Shown here piece after piece: positions 35,577 through 45,407 of a stretch of DNA of 64,000 nucleotides (its first letter is position 1; each line of letters starts with the position of its first letter). Both the position numbers and the translations under genes were made by a program. The notes below the pieces were generated by a model. That model saw nothing but the letters and a program-made list of their open reading frames with translations. It was not told the DNA's origin and made no database searches. The stretch is from Halopseudomonas salegens (GTDB taxonomy: Bacteria > Pseudomonadota > Gammaproteobacteria > Pseudomonadales > Pseudomonadaceae), in assembly GCF_900105655.1 (NCBI RefSeq), contig NZ_LT629787.1, forward strand, positions 1,674,001 to 1,738,000, in the 5' to 3' direction.

Positions 35577-36104
35577 TCATGGCTTTGGGTTCGATTGCAG
35601 TCTTTTATTGAGCAACCCCGGGGTTTTGAGCAGCAATTTGAGCAAAAGCTCAATTCCCAGAGTAAAAATCAAGCCCGCAACCAGACCAAAAGCGATGGCA
35701 GCCGGCTTTAACTGAATGGCATAGGAATAATTTTTCCAGACTTCCTGTCTCACATCGGGCACCGGCGTGAGCAATACCTGAGAGTACGCCGACCATGGGT
35801 TGCTCTGGAATTGGCGGACATTCCTCTGCAGCATTAAATGACGATCGTAAATGGATTGAATGCTGCGGCCACCCTCATTAAAAACCTGGTCAGCATTGGA
35901 TCGATAGTGCGCTATCAGATTTTCCAGACTACCGGCAAAAAATCTATCCGCATCATCCTGAAATTCGTTGAGAGCAATCCGCGATTCTGCCAGGTGCGAT
36001 TCCAGGCTTTTACCATATTGGTCGACGAATACCGGTACCTGAATACCTGCCAAGGTACAGCCGAGAAACACGAACACCCTGAGGTATGAATAGAATAAAG
36101 GCAC
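35577..36104 (-). CDS. DUF2937-like membrane protein
   Basis: About 175 residues. GTG 36104 has GGGAG five bases upstream and is preferred over a GTG two codons earlier. An N-terminal TM (YLRVFVFLGCTLAGIQVPVF) is followed by a long coiled, probably periplasmic helix region with AHYRSNADQVFNEGG, then a C-terminal TM (AFGLVAGLIFTLGIELLLKL). This is the layout of DUF2937. It sits downstream of the pilin cluster on the same strand, 73 bp away. Confidence 0.65.
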   Translation of the reverse strand: MPLFYSYLRVFVFLGCTLAGIQVPVFVDQYGKSLESHLAESRIALNEFQDDADRFFAGSLENLIAHYRSNADQVFNEGGRSIQSIYDRHLMLQRNVRQFQSNPWSAYSQVLLTPVPDVRQEVWKNYSYAIQLKPAAIAFGLVAGLIFTLGIELLLKLLLKTPGLLNKRLQSNPKP

Positions 36105-36177
36105 TGTCACTCCCGGGCAGGTTTACTCCCCGCTCCCTTGATTACGCAAGTAAGACGCTGACACAAACCAGCACGAA

Positions 36178-36663
36178 TCAGCCGCGACAGACTGCCGGCA
36201 AGAACCCTCTATCCAGGTCCGTTTTATTACTTCCAAAAACAGTCATGCCGGCTACAGGCTCGTCGTACCCACACAGCCACGCAATTGGGCTTGCTGGATT
36301 TCCCGCAACAACGGCGGGCCTAAAAGTTAAAACCTTGCCATGAAGTGATTCGTAAGCACTGTTGCCCAGTGTTACGTGAATTGCGCCAGACTCAACAATC
36401 AGGGCAGAAATTCGGTAGTAACTCGAGAAGTCAAACTCAGGAATACCCGCCATCTCATTATCCTCAGGAAATGCCTGTCTCTGAACATAATAGCTGGTTA
36501 CGTCCTCTCTTAAGGTGCCCGCCATCATCAAGGCTTCAGCCACTTCACTTCTTTTTATATACACCGGGTATGACTGCACAGTCAGCAGCATCAACATGCC
36601 AATGGCCGCAACCACGACCATCAGCTCTACCAGCGTATACCCTTTGTGATGTGATCTACCCAC
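36178..36663 (-). CDS. Type IV prepilin-like protein (second of a tandem pair)
   Basis: 161 residues, GTG 36663. The prepilin site [18 protein letters not shown] fits the class III signal (cut after Gly, then aromatic, with Glu at +5), followed by the hydrophobic N-terminal helix. The C-terminal third ([32 protein letters not shown] at the end) closely matches its neighbour and contains the Cys pair of the disulfide loop. It overlaps the upstream pilin gene by 8 bp. The prepilin peptidase PilD must act in trans. Confidence 0.85.
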   Translation of the reverse strand: MGRSHHKGYTLVELMVVVAAIGMLMLLTVQSYPVYIKRSEVAEALMMAGTLREDVTSYYVQRQAFPEDNEMAGIPEFDFSSYYRISALIVESGAIHVTLGNSAYESLHGKVLTFRPAVVAGNPASPIAWLCGYDEPVAGMTVFGSNKTDLDRGFLPAVCRG

Positions 36664-37135
36664 GACATGCCGCCGGCAAGAATTCTTTCCCTATATCTGT
36701 CAGATTGCTTCCAGAAGCCTCCATACCCGTAACAGGCTCATCGTAGCCGCACAGCCAGGCAACCGGACTTGATGGACTTCCCTTGACAACCGCAGGTCGG
36801 AAAGTTAGTACCTTGCCCTGAAGCGGTTGAGATGCTTTATTTCCCATTGTCACATGAATAGCGCCCGCCTCTACAACCACACCAGTGATTCGGTTTCCAA
36901 TCAAATAACCCGGTGCCGGCACTCCTGCAACCTCGTTGTCTTGCGGAAATTCAAGCATTTCAACATAGTAGTTATCTACATTCTCCCTGATGGAGCCAGC
37001 CATGCTCAACGCCTCTGTCACTTCACTTCTTTGCACATATACCTGATAGGAGGGCAATGCAATGGATGCCAGTATTCCGATAATGGCAACCACAACCATC
37101 AGCTCAATCAAAGTAAACCCTTTGGCATCCCTCAT
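36656..37135 (-). CDS. Type IV prepilin-like protein (first of a tandem pair)
   Basis: 159 residues from ATG 37135, overlapping the upstream gene's stop (ATGA). [20 protein letters not shown] is a textbook prepilin cleavage site and helix. The C-terminal region ([20 protein letters not shown] and the final ACRG) is shared with the downstream paralog. The similarity to PilA-like pilins is good, but the major pilin of pseudomonads is usually elsewhere, so this is probably an accessory or alternative pilin. Confidence 0.87.
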   Translation of the reverse strand: MRDAKGFTLIELMVVVAIIGILASIALPSYQVYVQRSEVTEALSMAGSIRENVDNYYVEMLEFPQDNEVAGVPAPGYLIGNRITGVVVEAGAIHVTMGNKASQPLQGKVLTFRPAVVKGSPSSPVAWLCGYDEPVTGMEASGSNLTDIGKEFLPAACRG

Positions 37136-37980
37136 ACTGCGTCTCCTAGAATAAAAATGGGTGAGTAAGCGCTGGTCAGGAAGAAGAAAATTCCAAACAG
37201 TACGACAACGCCAACCAGCATCAACATAAGTTTCACTTGTTTCTCGCAGCCGTCCAAAAGACACTTCATCTCCTGCTCTATCAAGGCTTTCATTTCTACC
37301 GAGACATTCATTTCAGAGTGTCTAACTGCTCGCAAATGACGCACAACACTCTCCTCGGACCCGGTTACGTTGGACCCTGAGTCGGCAACCGGAAACTGCA
37401 ATACAGCTATCACCTTTCGATAGGAGTCCCTGATCGGCGAGAACAACAGATACTTGAAGATAAAGCCTTTTTCTCTACCGACCGTAAACTTGAAGAGCGA
37501 GCGCATCTCAAAGCCCACCAGCAAGATCGTTATCAAAAAAACAGACACCAGCAGCACAAAGTAGCCCATATAGTCCTGATACAGGATCAGAGAACGCGGC
37601 GCAGACAATCCAAGCGTATCAAACACCTTTAGAAAGTTAGGAATTATCTTTAAATGATACAACCCGACAACAGAATAAAAAACAAACAACACCAAACCAA
37701 GATATGCAACAGCCCGCTTCAGAGTCATTGGCTCATCAAAGCCCTGCGACAAGTTCAAATTCCTGTATATATCTAAAACACGACGGGCTTCTTCCCTGTC
37801 CGTCATAAGTCCGATTTTATCCAATATCACCCTGGGCCACCTGTCAGCAGCCTCCCTGCCCCCATATAAATCACTAGCCTCTTCACGATCGATTCTTTGC
37901 AGACAATGAGCAATGGACTCATTGTCCCTGTGGTCGACACTAGCCTTACGGCAAATATACCCAAACCGTCCCCATGTCAT
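37132..37980 (-). CDS. Half-size GspF/PilC-like inner membrane protein
   Basis: 282 residues with three TM helices (about 104-127, 157-178, 250-275). The N-terminal 100 residues are charged and cytoplasmic. The end, [20 protein letters not shown] then [10 protein letters not shown], resembles the last helix and the YLPIF-x-L-G motif of GspF/PilC assembly platforms, which normally contain two such domains and are about 400 residues. The gene is coupled to two pilin genes. This suggests a reduced platform protein for these pilins, but the similarity is weak and by eye. No assembly ATPase is nearby. Confidence 0.5.
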   Translation of the reverse strand: MTWGRFGYICRKASVDHRDNESIAHCLQRIDREEASDLYGGREAADRWPRVILDKIGLMTDREEARRVLDIYRNLNLSQGFDEPMTLKRAVAYLGLVLFVFYSVVGLYHLKIIPNFLKVFDTLGLSAPRSLILYQDYMGYFVLLVSVFLITILLVGFEMRSLFKFTVGREKGFIFKYLLFSPIRDSYRKVIAVLQFPVADSGSNVTGSEESVVRHLRAVRHSEMNVSVEMKALIEQEMKCLLDGCEKQVKLMLMLVGVVVLFGIFFFLTSAYSPIFILGDAV

Positions 37981-38502
37981 TGACTGGCTTCCTTATATAT
38001 CTTCAGCAAACACGGGCATTGGGTACTGGACTTCCCCGCAAGCGTGAATATGCCTAGAAGTATGGCGTTTCGAATGGTGGATAGAACAATGGAAGGTGGT
38101 CAGCTTATCCATAATAGGGGCCGGCATCCTGCCATACGGCCCGAACACTAACGCAGTTTTCCGATCTTGCCAAATGTAGGGAGCCACTGAACAACTCCTT
38201 GCCTGCTCAGGCTTTCAGGCTGGCGCGCAATCAAGGCGCAATTTTGTCGGTGTATGTCGATCCAGCAAAAAATTGCAACGACGAGTACGTGTCAGCCGGA
38301 AAGCCCCGAAGGGCGAGACCTGAAGCGCACATCTGCGGCACTTTGTTGCTGGTAAAGGCAACCAGCCTTCACGTCGCAACCAAACTCAGCATATCTGCAC
38401 GCTTCAGGTTACGCTGAGCACGCAAGGAGCTATTCAGAGGCTACCGAAGGAAACAGGAATGGGTTTTCAGCGACCATGCGGTGCCGAGGAGAGCGGAGTA
38501 AT
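37981..38502. other. 522-bp stretch without an identified gene
   Basis: Between the pilin cluster and tRNA-Leu. A 64-codon minus-strand frame at 37993-38187 has no recognisable motif. The part 38210-38440 reads like a structured or repeated sequence (for example AAGCCCCGAAGGGCGAGACC) and could be a family of intergenic repeats. No integrase or copy of the tRNA 3' end is present. Confidence 0.4.
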
Positions 38503-38589
38503 TGGTGCCCGGAGCCGGAATCGAACCGGCACGGAGTTGCCTCCGAGGGATTTTAAGTCCCTTGCGTCTACCAGTTTCGCCATCCGGGC
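38503..38589 (-). tRNA. tRNA-Leu (anticodon TAA)
   Basis: 87 nt including an encoded CCA. Acceptor GCCCGGA pairs with TCCGGGC, anticodon loop is CTTAAAA within GGGAC/ATCCC-type stem, and the variable arm is long (CGGAGGCAACTCCG) as in class II tRNAs. T-loop TTCGATT is present. Confidence 0.96.
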
Positions 38590-38609
38590 TGGCAGGATAC
38601 TGAAAAAGA

Positions 38610-38683
38610 TGGAGGCCGAGGTCGGAATCGAACCGGCGTACACGGATTTGCAATCCGCTGCATAACCACTCTGCCACCCGGCC
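38610..38683 (-). tRNA. tRNA-Cys (anticodon GCA)
   Basis: 74 nt including encoded CCA. Acceptor GGCCGGG, anticodon stem-loop GGATTGCAAATCC, T-loop TTCGATT. Part of the Gly-Cys-Leu cluster. Confidence 0.96.
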
Positions 38684-38733
38684 TCATAAAGGGACAAGCA
38701 TGTTGTGGATGACATCAACAGGCTTTTTGAATC

Positions 38734-38809
<76 letters not shown>

Positions 38810-38835
38810 AAACACTGTACAACATTTGACCTAAG

Positions 38836-38913
38836 GTCCCGAGAACTCACGAGCCAGTGTGGCCCGCCTCTACCTTGCCAAGGTAGCGCTCTGTCAATCA
38901 GAGCTGTTCCCGC
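38836..38913 (-). pseudogene. Decayed tRNA-Gly copy
   Basis: Read on the minus strand it starts GCGGGAACAGCTCTGATTGA, matching tRNA-Gly, and has an intact-looking 5-bp anticodon stem (CTACC/GGTAG). The loop TTGGCAA has GGC in place of the GCC anticodon. The T-arm and 3' acceptor have lost their consensus (no TTCGA, no CCCGC partner). It lies upstream of the intact tRNA-Gly, as expected for a decayed tandem duplicate. Confidence 0.75.
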
Positions 38914-39034
38914 ATACGTTGTAGGTTAACAAAAAGTTAATGCCTTCAACGAGGGCGTATTCTAAAGATTAGCCCGGTGGCGTCAACACTTTTTTCAACT
39001 TTTTGTTTTTGTTCGATTTTTGATCTGAAACGGG

Positions 39035-39586
39035 TTATTTCTCGGTACGCATATGCGGCCAGGCTGCGCGCAGGTATATGATCATCGACCACAGGGTCAG
39101 TACGGCAGCGATGCCCAGCAGCACGTAGCCCAGCAGCACCCACCAGGTAAAGGTCACCGGGTTGGCCAGCAGGACGATAAGCGCGACCATTTGCGCTGTC
39201 GTCTTGTATTTGCCCAGATTGGAAACGGCGACCTGAGCACGGGCACCGAGCTCGGCCATCCATTCGCGCAGCGCGGAGATGACGATCTCGCGGCCGATAA
39301 TGACCATGGCAGGCAAGGTTATCCAGAAATTGGCGTGACTCTGTACCAGCAGGATCAGCGCAACGACCACCATGAGCTTGTCAGCCACCGGATCAAGAAA
39401 AGCGCCGAAAGGCGTGCTCTGATCCAGCTTGCGTGCCAGGTAGCCATCCAGCCAGTCAGTCACGCTGGCGATGGTAAAAATGATCGCAGCTGCCAGATAG
39501 CTCCAGCCAAACGGCAAGTAGTAGAACAAAATAAAAACAGGTATCAGCACAACCCGCAGGGATGTGAGGATGTTGGGTATGTTCAT
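39035..39586 (-). CDS. pgsA: CDP-diacylglycerol-glycerol-3-phosphate 3-phosphatidyltransferase
   Basis: 183 residues starting [20 protein letters not shown], as in E. coli PgsA. The CDP-alcohol phosphotransferase motif is complete: [20 protein letters not shown] then LDPVADK. It makes phosphatidylglycerophosphate, the first committed step to phosphatidylglycerol and cardiolipin, in the inner membrane. It lies downstream of gacA and uvrC and upstream of the tRNA cluster, the standard Pseudomonas order. Confidence 0.96.
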   Translation of the reverse strand: MNIPNILTSLRVVLIPVFILFYYLPFGWSYLAAAIIFTIASVTDWLDGYLARKLDQSTPFGAFLDPVADKLMVVVALILLVQSHANFWITLPAMVIIGREIVISALREWMAELGARAQVAVSNLGKYKTTAQMVALIVLLANPVTFTWWVLLGYVLLGIAAVLTLWSMIIYLRAAWPHMRTEK

Positions 39587-39668
39587 GGACTGGCAACCGC
39601 GCGGAGGAATTGGTGAATCAACGCCATTCTAAGGAATGCAACGGCACTTGCACAGAGCGGTAACATAA

Positions 39669-41498
39669 TTAAGCGCTGTGCAAGGCAGCGTAGATCTTTT
39701 CTGCCAGCGCCTTGCTGATACCGGGCGCCTTGGCGATTTCTTCATTACTGGCGCGACTGAGCTCCTGCAGCCCACCAAAGTGCTTGAGCAGTTCACGGCG
39801 GCGTTTCGGGCCGACGCCGGCGATTCCCTCCAGTGGTGACTGGTTACGTGCCTTGCCACGACGCTGGCGATGCCCGGTAATGGCAAACCGGTGCGCTTCG
39901 TCTCGGATATGCTGAATCAGATGCAATGCTGGTGAATGTTCCTGCAGACGCAGTTCGTTCTGTGTGTCATTCAGAAACAGGGTTTCCATCCCGGCTTTAC
40001 GGGTAACGCCCTTGGCGACACCCAGCAACGTCAGATCGTGTATGGCCAACTCTTGCAGCACCTCTCTGGCCATGCTCATCTGACCTTTGCCACCATCAAC
40101 AATCAGTACATCGGGCAGTTTGCCCTCGCCGTCCTGTATGCGCTGGAAGCGCCGCATCAGCGCCTGCCGCATGGCGGCATAGTCATCCCCTGCGGTCACC
40201 CCTTCGATATTGAAACGCCGGTAATCGCTTTTCAGCGGGCCTTCTGGCCCGAATACCACGCAGGAAGCGACAGTGGCTTCGCCACTGGAGTGGCTGATGT
40301 CATAGCATTCAAGGCGATTGGGCAGTTCATCCAGCCCCAGTGCTTCCTGCAGCGCGATAAAGCGCTGCTGCACGTGTTGTTTGTTGGCCAGTTGGCCAGC
40401 CAGGGCCTGTTCGGCATTGCTGACCGCCATTTGCTGCCAGCGGGCGCGAGTACCACGCACCCGCTGGCTGATGCTGACACTGTAACCACGCGCCGCAGCC
40501 AGGGCTTCGGCAACCACCGGCATATCGTCATCCACTGCATTGACAATGATCTGCCCCGGCACCTCGCGCTCGCTGGCACCCAGGTAATACTGTGGCAAAA
40601 AGGCCGCGAGGACTTGCCCCGGTGTCTGTTCGATAGGTACGCGGGGGAAGTGGTTGCGCGTGCCCAGTACCCTGCCCTGACGCACCATGACCACATGCAC
40701 GCAAGCACCGCCAGGCGTTACGGCAGCGGCGAGGACATCGACATTGCCCTGCTCTGTATCCATGGTTTGCTGATCCTGCACCCGGCGCAGCAGGGAAATC
40801 TGGTCGCGCAATTCAGCGGCACGCTCAAAGTCCAGCGCGCTGGCGGCTTTTTCCATGGCTTCGCTGAGTTCGCCATTCAAGGCGTTGCTGCGGCCTTCAA
40901 GAAACATGACCGAGTGCCGAACGTCTTCGGCGTACTCCTGCTCGTCCACCAGACCGACACAGGGCCCTTTGCAGCGCTTGATCTGATATTGCAGGCAGGG
41001 TCGTGTGCGGTTGCGAAAGTAGCTGTCTTCGCACTGGCGAACCTGAAAGGCTTTCTGCAACAGGTTGAGACTTTCACGAATCGCCCCGGCGCTCGGGTAC
41101 GGGCCGAAGTAGCGGCCTTTAACGCGTTTGGTCCCGCGGTGCAGCCCAAGGCGGGGGAATGTATCCTGACTGGAGAGAAACACATAGGGATAGGATTTGT
41201 CATCCCGCAGCAGAATATTGTAGGGCGGGCGCTCGGACTTGATCAGGCTCTGTTCCAGCAGTAGCGCTTCGGTCTCATTGGCCGTGATGGTGGTATCGAC
41301 TTGACGGATGCGCGCCACCAGCGCAGCGGTCTTGGGACTCAGCCCGGTTTTGCGAAAATAACTGGCGAGACGATTTTTGAGATTCTTGGCCTTGCCGACG
41401 TACAGCACCTGACCATCACCGGCGTACATGCGATAAACGCCTGGCTTGCTGGTAACCGTGGCCAGAAAGGCACTGGCATCGAAGGTGTCTGCCGCCAT
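39669..41498 (-). CDS. uvrC: Excinuclease ABC subunit C
   Basis: About 609 residues from ATG 41498 (a TTG two codons earlier is unlikely). The GIY-YIG nuclease domain starts [20 protein letters not shown] and carries the catalytic Arg and Glu. The Cys-rich segment ([19 protein letters not shown]), a UvrB-binding UVR region, an RNase H-like nuclease half with [10 protein letters not shown] and [11 protein letters not shown], and C-terminal tandem helix-hairpin-helix motifs ([19 protein letters not shown]) follow. It makes both incisions in nucleotide excision repair. It begins 3 bp after the gacA stop. Confidence 0.97.
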   Translation of the reverse strand: MAADTFDASAFLATVTSKPGVYRMYAGDGQVLYVGKAKNLKNRLASYFRKTGLSPKTAALVARIRQVDTTITANETEALLLEQSLIKSERPPYNILLRDDKSYPYVFLSSQDTFPRLGLHRGTKRVKGRYFGPYPSAGAIRESLNLLQKAFQVRQCEDSYFRNRTRPCLQYQIKRCKGPCVGLVDEQEYAEDVRHSVMFLEGRSNALNGELSEAMEKAASALDFERAAELRDQISLLRRVQDQQTMDTEQGNVDVLAAAVTPGGACVHVVMVRQGRVLGTRNHFPRVPIEQTPGQVLAAFLPQYYLGASEREVPGQIIVNAVDDDMPVVAEALAAARGYSVSISQRVRGTRARWQQMAVSNAEQALAGQLANKQHVQQRFIALQEALGLDELPNRLECYDISHSSGEATVASCVVFGPEGPLKSDYRRFNIEGVTAGDDYAAMRQALMRRFQRIQDGEGKLPDVLIVDGGKGQMSMAREVLQELAIHDLTLLGVAKGVTRKAGMETLFLNDTQNELRLQEHSPALHLIQHIRDEAHRFAITGHRQRRGKARNQSPLEGIAGVGPKRRRELLKHFGGLQELSRASNEEIAKAPGISKALAEKIYAALHSA

Positions 41499-41500
41499 AG

Positions 41501-42136
41501 TCAACGGGCTTCGATCATGCCGTGACGGACTGCCAGCAGGGTCAACTCCACATCACTGGTAATGCCCAGCTTTTCGAAAATGCGGTAGCGGTATGTATTC
41601 ACGGTTTTCGGACTGAGGCAGAGCTTGTCTGAGATGCTCTGAACCTTCTCGCAACTGACGATCATCAGCGCGATCTGGATTTCCCGTTCAGACAATTGAT
41701 CAAAGGGGGTTTCCGTGTCCTGGCCAAAGGGTTTCAACGCCAGCAGCTGAGCAATCTCCGGGCTGATATAGCGCTGCCCCTTGCTGACCTGGCGAATCGC
41801 CGTGACCATCTCTTCCAGGGCTGCGCCCTTGGTGATGTATCCGGCAGCACCTGCCTGCATAAGACGGGTCGGGAAAGGTTCTTCATGGCAGACGGTAACG
41901 GCAATGACCTTGACGTTGCGGTCATGTTGCAGCAATTTGCGGGTCGCTTCGAGGCCGCCAATACCGGGCATGCGTACATCCATCAGCACCACGTCCGGGT
42001 GCAGCTGACGCGCCAGGGTAATGGCGGTTTCACCGTTATCGGCTTCCCCTACCACATCCAGATCAGGTACATCGGCCAGCATGCGACTGATACCGGTGCG
42101 AACCAGGTCGTGGTCATCAACCACCAACACCTTGAT
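41501..42136 (-). CDS. gacA: Response regulator GacA
   Basis: 211 residues from TTG 42136. The frame continues upstream, but the mature GacA/UvrY N-terminus ([20 protein letters not shown]) begins at this TTG and AAGGGG lies eight bases before it; known Pseudomonas gacA genes also use TTG. The receiver domain has the Asp pair (VDDHD), the phosphorylated Asp in [10 protein letters not shown] and the Lys in YITKG. A LuxR-type helix-turn-helix follows ([34 protein letters not shown]). It is phosphorylated by GacS and activates small RNAs that titrate RsmA. Operon with uvrC. Confidence 0.96.
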   Translation of the reverse strand: MKVLVVDDHDLVRTGISRMLADVPDLDVVGEADNGETAITLARQLHPDVVLMDVRMPGIGGLEATRKLLQHDRNVKVIAVTVCHEEPFPTRLMQAGAAGYITKGAALEEMVTAIRQVSKGQRYISPEIAQLLALKPFGQDTETPFDQLSEREIQIALMIVSCEKVQSISDKLCLSPKTVNTYRYRIFEKLGITSDVELTLLAVRHGMIEAR

Positions 42137-42427
42137 CAATTCAGGACCCCTTTGTGCCAATTAGTCGGTGGCGCTTAAAGAAAAAACCACCGCAGTAAAC
42201 GACACTGCCATTACGTCAATGTGACGCCTTTCGTTCACTTGTATACAAACCCGAACGATAGCAAAAGCGGCTCCTGAGTGGAATTAAAAAACAGCTTGTT
42301 GCCAAATTGTTTTCAAAACAGAGCTGCCGGTCAGATCAGGGGTTCAGCAACCTTCTAGACCAAGGTCGCATGGTATTGATTACCCGTTGCAAGGCATAGT
42401 ATCCATACGGATCAAAGGGCGATAACA

Positions 42428-44359
42428 ATGAGCAAAAGCGACCTCTACCGTCAGACAGGCAAAACCGCTGTGCAACAGAACGTGCACGGCACCATGAGCC
42501 TGTTGCTCAAATACCCGCCTTTCAACCAGATGGAAGCCAGCCATCTGGCGTATCTGGTCGAGCATTGTCAGCTGCGTTTTTACGCCTTGGGCGAGTGCAT
42601 CATTCAGCCCAGTGACGGCCCGGTCGATCAGTTCTTTATCGTCAAACAAGGGCTGATCAGTGGTCAGCGCATGCTGGCGGGGCAGGATCAGCCGGAAACC
42701 ACTTTCGAGATCAGCGTCGGCGAATGTTTCCCGCTGGCCGCATTGATTGGCGAGCGCGCCACCCGGACGGCACACATGGCCGGGGAAGATACCTTCTGTC
42801 TGTGCCTGCCGAAAGCGCATTTTGTGCGCCTGTTTTCTTTGTCTCCCCCCTTTCGTGACTTTGCCCTGCGGGGTGTCAGCAGCCTGCTGGACCAGGTCAA
42901 TCAACAGGCACAGATGCAAGCGGCGGAAAACCTCGGCGCACAATATTCGCTGGATACCCGCCTGGGCGAGCTGGTCATGCGTCAGCCGGTCACCTGCGCG
43001 CCGGAGCTGCCGATCAATCAGGCCGTGCGCCGCATGCACGAGCACAGTGTCGGCAGTATTGCCGTCATGCAGGCTGAACGACTGATCGGCATTTTCACCC
43101 TGCGCGACCTGCGCCGGGTGGTGGCCGAAGACCAGATCAACGTAGCCGCACCGATTGCCGAAGCAATGACCGCCGACCCCTTCCATCTCAGCAGCAGCCA
43201 CAGTGCCTTTGATGCAGCGATTGCCATGACCACTCACCACATCGCCCATATCTGCGTGGTGGACCAGGGACAGCTGCTGGGCATGGTTTCCGAACGGGAT
43301 CTGTTTTCACTGCAACGGGTCGATCTGGTTCACCTGGCGCGAACGATCCGCCAGGCCAGCCGCATCAGCACCCTGAAGGCGTTGCGCAGCGACATTCGTC
43401 ATCTGGTAGAAAACATGCTTGCGCATGGTGCTTCCAGCACCCAGATAACCCATATCGTCACCCTGCTCAATGATCATACCGTGTGCCGGGTGATTGAGCT
43501 GTGCCGGCAGCAATTCGATCTGCAAGACCTGCCCTTCACCTGGCTGTGCTTTGGCAGCGAAGGTCGTCGTGAACAGACCCTGCATACCGATCAGGACAAT
43601 GGCATTCTGTTCAGCGCCAGCGATGCCACTGATGCCGAAAGCAAGCGACGGCAGTTGCTGCCGTTGGCGGAGAAAATCAATCAGGCCTTGGCCGAATGCG
43701 GCTTTACTCTGTGCAAGGGCAATATCATGGCCGGCAACCCGGCACTGTGCCTTTCCCTGGATGAGTGGCGCAGCAAGTTCCAGCGCATGATCAGCGAAGC
43801 CACCCCGGACAACCTGCTTGCTTCATCGATCTATTTCGATTGTCGAGTAGTCTGGGGGGATGAGCTAGCGGCCGAAGGGATGTTTGCCGAGGTGATGCAG
43901 AACATCCGGCGCAATAGCGTATTCCAGCACCTGCTGGCCCAGAACGCCTTGCGGCTCCGCCCACCCATCGGCCGTATCCGTGATTTTGTGGTTGCACGCA
44001 GCGGCGCTGACAAGGATACCCTGGACCTGAAAACCCAGGGATTGACCCCCTTCGTGGATGCCGCCCGACTACTCAGCCTGGCCCATGGTATTCGCGAGAA
44101 CAACACGCTGGAGCGCTTCCGCCTGCTGAGCGAACAAGGGGTTATCGACAGCAAGGATGCCGCCGCCTACGAAGAGGCCTATCACTTCATCCAGCTCATC
44201 CGCATGCAGCAACACCAGCGCCAGGACCTCGAAGGCAAAGCCTTCAGCAACCGGATTGACCCGGACAGCCTCAATCACCTCGACCGACGAATCTTGCGCG
44301 AGTCCTTCCGCCAGGCCAAGCGCCTGCAAGCCAGCCTGGCATTGAGGTACAACCTGTGA
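42428..44359 (+). CDS. cNMP-binding / CBS / DUF294 nucleotidyltransferase signalling protein
   Basis: 643 residues. Residues of about 25-145 form a cyclic-nucleotide-binding-like beta-roll (EHCQLRFYALGECII then VGECFPLAALIGER). A CBS pair follows (about 165-285), with GSIAVMQAERLIGIFTLRDL and AHICVVDQGQLLGMVSERDL. DUF294 (about 310-445) has the GlnD-like transferase motif FGSEGRREQTLHTDQDNGI. A DUF294 C-terminal domain ends the protein. It probably senses a nucleotide and modifies a target. The next gene, an exonuclease, overlaps its stop by 4 bp (GTGA), a pairing common in pseudomonads. Confidence 0.88.
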   Translation: MSKSDLYRQTGKTAVQQNVHGTMSLLLKYPPFNQMEASHLAYLVEHCQLRFYALGECIIQPSDGPVDQFFIVKQGLISGQRMLAGQDQPETTFEISVGECFPLAALIGERATRTAHMAGEDTFCLCLPKAHFVRLFSLSPPFRDFALRGVSSLLDQVNQQAQMQAAENLGAQYSLDTRLGELVMRQPVTCAPELPINQAVRRMHEHSVGSIAVMQAERLIGIFTLRDLRRVVAEDQINVAAPIAEAMTADPFHLSSSHSAFDAAIAMTTHHIAHICVVDQGQLLGMVSERDLFSLQRVDLVHLARTIRQASRISTLKALRSDIRHLVENMLAHGASSTQITHIVTLLNDHTVCRVIELCRQQFDLQDLPFTWLCFGSEGRREQTLHTDQDNGILFSASDATDAESKRRQLLPLAEKINQALAECGFTLCKGNIMAGNPALCLSLDEWRSKFQRMISEATPDNLLASSIYFDCRVVWGDELAAEGMFAEVMQNIRRNSVFQHLLAQNALRLRPPIGRIRDFVVARSGADKDTLDLKTQGLTPFVDAARLLSLAHGIRENNTLERFRLLSEQGVIDSKDAAAYEEAYHFIQLIRMQQHQRQDLEGKAFSNRIDPDSLNHLDRRILRESFRQAKRLQASLALRYNL

Positions 44360-45072
44360 ACATGTCCAACTGGTTAACCCGTCGCCGCCCGGTACTGAAC
44401 AGCCACCAACGCGAGCGCCGTGAACAGCTTGTCGCGCCACCACAAACCGACCAGCAGCCGCTGCACGCAAGCCGGCTGATCGTCCTGGACCTGGAAACCA
44501 GTGGCCTGAACCTCTATCGCGACCAGGTCTTATCCATTGGTGCGGTGGCGATTGAACAGGGGGCTATCGATATGGGCCAGCAGTTTGAGTGCACCCTGTT
44601 CCGGCCTGGCCACAAAGTCACTGAAGCGGTGCTGCTGCATGGCATTGCGCCCAGTGACATAGCCCTGGGCTGCGCTGCGGCCGATGGTTTGCTGGATTTT
44701 CTGGAGTTTGCCCGAGGATGCGTGTTGTTCGCCTTTCATGCGCCCTTTGATCAGCGCATGCTCGGACGCAGCCTGAAGCAGGACCTGGGTTATCGCTTGC
44801 AGCATAGATTCATCGACGTGGCCGATATGGCCCCGATGCTGTTTCCACAAGCAGACGTGGGTCGTGGCGGCCTGGATGACTGGTTGACATACTTCGGCCT
44901 GCTCAACAGCGCTCGTCACAATGCAGCTGCGGACGCCCAAGCCACTGCTGAACTGTTATTGATTCTGCTCAGCAAGGCGCGCCAGCAGGAAATTTACCGT
45001 CTGGAGGACTTGCTGCAACGGCTGAACCGCTGGCGGAGCCTGCGACAAACCCGCCTCTCTGCCCATCTGTAA
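44356..45072 (+). CDS. DEDD-family 3'-5' exonuclease (DNA polymerase III epsilon-like)
   Basis: 238 residues from GTG 44356, with GAGG eight bases upstream (ATG 44362 is an alternative). ExoI motif VLDLETSGLNLYRDQVLSIG supplies the first Asp and Glu. ExoII lies near FAFHAPFDQRML and ExoIII at HNAAADAQATAELLLIL, giving the DEDDh set. Its start overlaps the DUF294 gene, so the two are coupled. It is shorter than DnaQ and lacks its C-terminal polymerase-binding tail; it may act on RNA or DNA ends as an auxiliary exonuclease. Confidence 0.88.
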   Translation: MNMSNWLTRRRPVLNSHQRERREQLVAPPQTDQQPLHASRLIVLDLETSGLNLYRDQVLSIGAVAIEQGAIDMGQQFECTLFRPGHKVTEAVLLHGIAPSDIALGCAAADGLLDFLEFARGCVLFAFHAPFDQRMLGRSLKQDLGYRLQHRFIDVADMAPMLFPQADVGRGGLDDWLTYFGLLNSARHNAAADAQATAELLLILLSKARQQEIYRLEDLLQRLNRWRSLRQTRLSAHL

Positions 45073-45176
45073 CCCATCACGATAAACAGAATGAAACGTA
45101 TTCCAAATGAGTTTATAAAATCACCCGGCAAAACTGGAAAAAGCGCAAAAAGCGTCGATACTAATGGTTAACAGTT

Positions 45177-45287
45177 CTGACATATCCCCCAAGTGTCGGA
45201 GCTGTCAGAGTAAACATTTGTGCTTACTCTCGTATCACTCCTAATGGTCTTGACCCGAACTCCTCCCCCAGAGTTCGGGTTTTTTTT
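45177..45287 (+). ncRNA. Candidate structured RNA ending in a strong terminator
   Basis: Three hairpins in a row: CTGACA/TGTCAG (45177-45208), GAGTAA-CA/TG-TTACTC with a TTTG loop (45208-45229), and a 9-bp perfect CCCGAACTC/GAGTTCGGG stem followed by eight T (45254-45287). The last is a textbook terminator. It lies 180 bp past the exonuclease stop, farther than a simple gene terminator usually is, so an independent small RNA or a stable 3' UTR RNA is plausible. No confident promoter is seen (GATACT near 45157 might be a -10). Confidence 0.5.
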
Positions 45288-45407
45288 GCTTGTGCAACGG
45301 AGAAGTGGCGTGCGCCCGGCCCGGTAAATCAGGCAAATAGTCAGCGTCAGGATGCCAGCTTTGCCGGTCGCGGGAGACTGGAGCAGGTGCAGAGCGGGAG
45401 GTTTGAA

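Noticed and set aside
37993..38187. A 64-codon frame upstream of the pilin cluster
   Set aside because: No ribosome binding site, no recognised motif and no sign of coding bias that I can see.
16489..38502. One large genomic island integrated at tRNA-Leu
   Set aside because: The region is rich in accessory genes, but I find no integrase and no second copy of the tRNA-Leu 3' end. It looks like separate insertions and losses.
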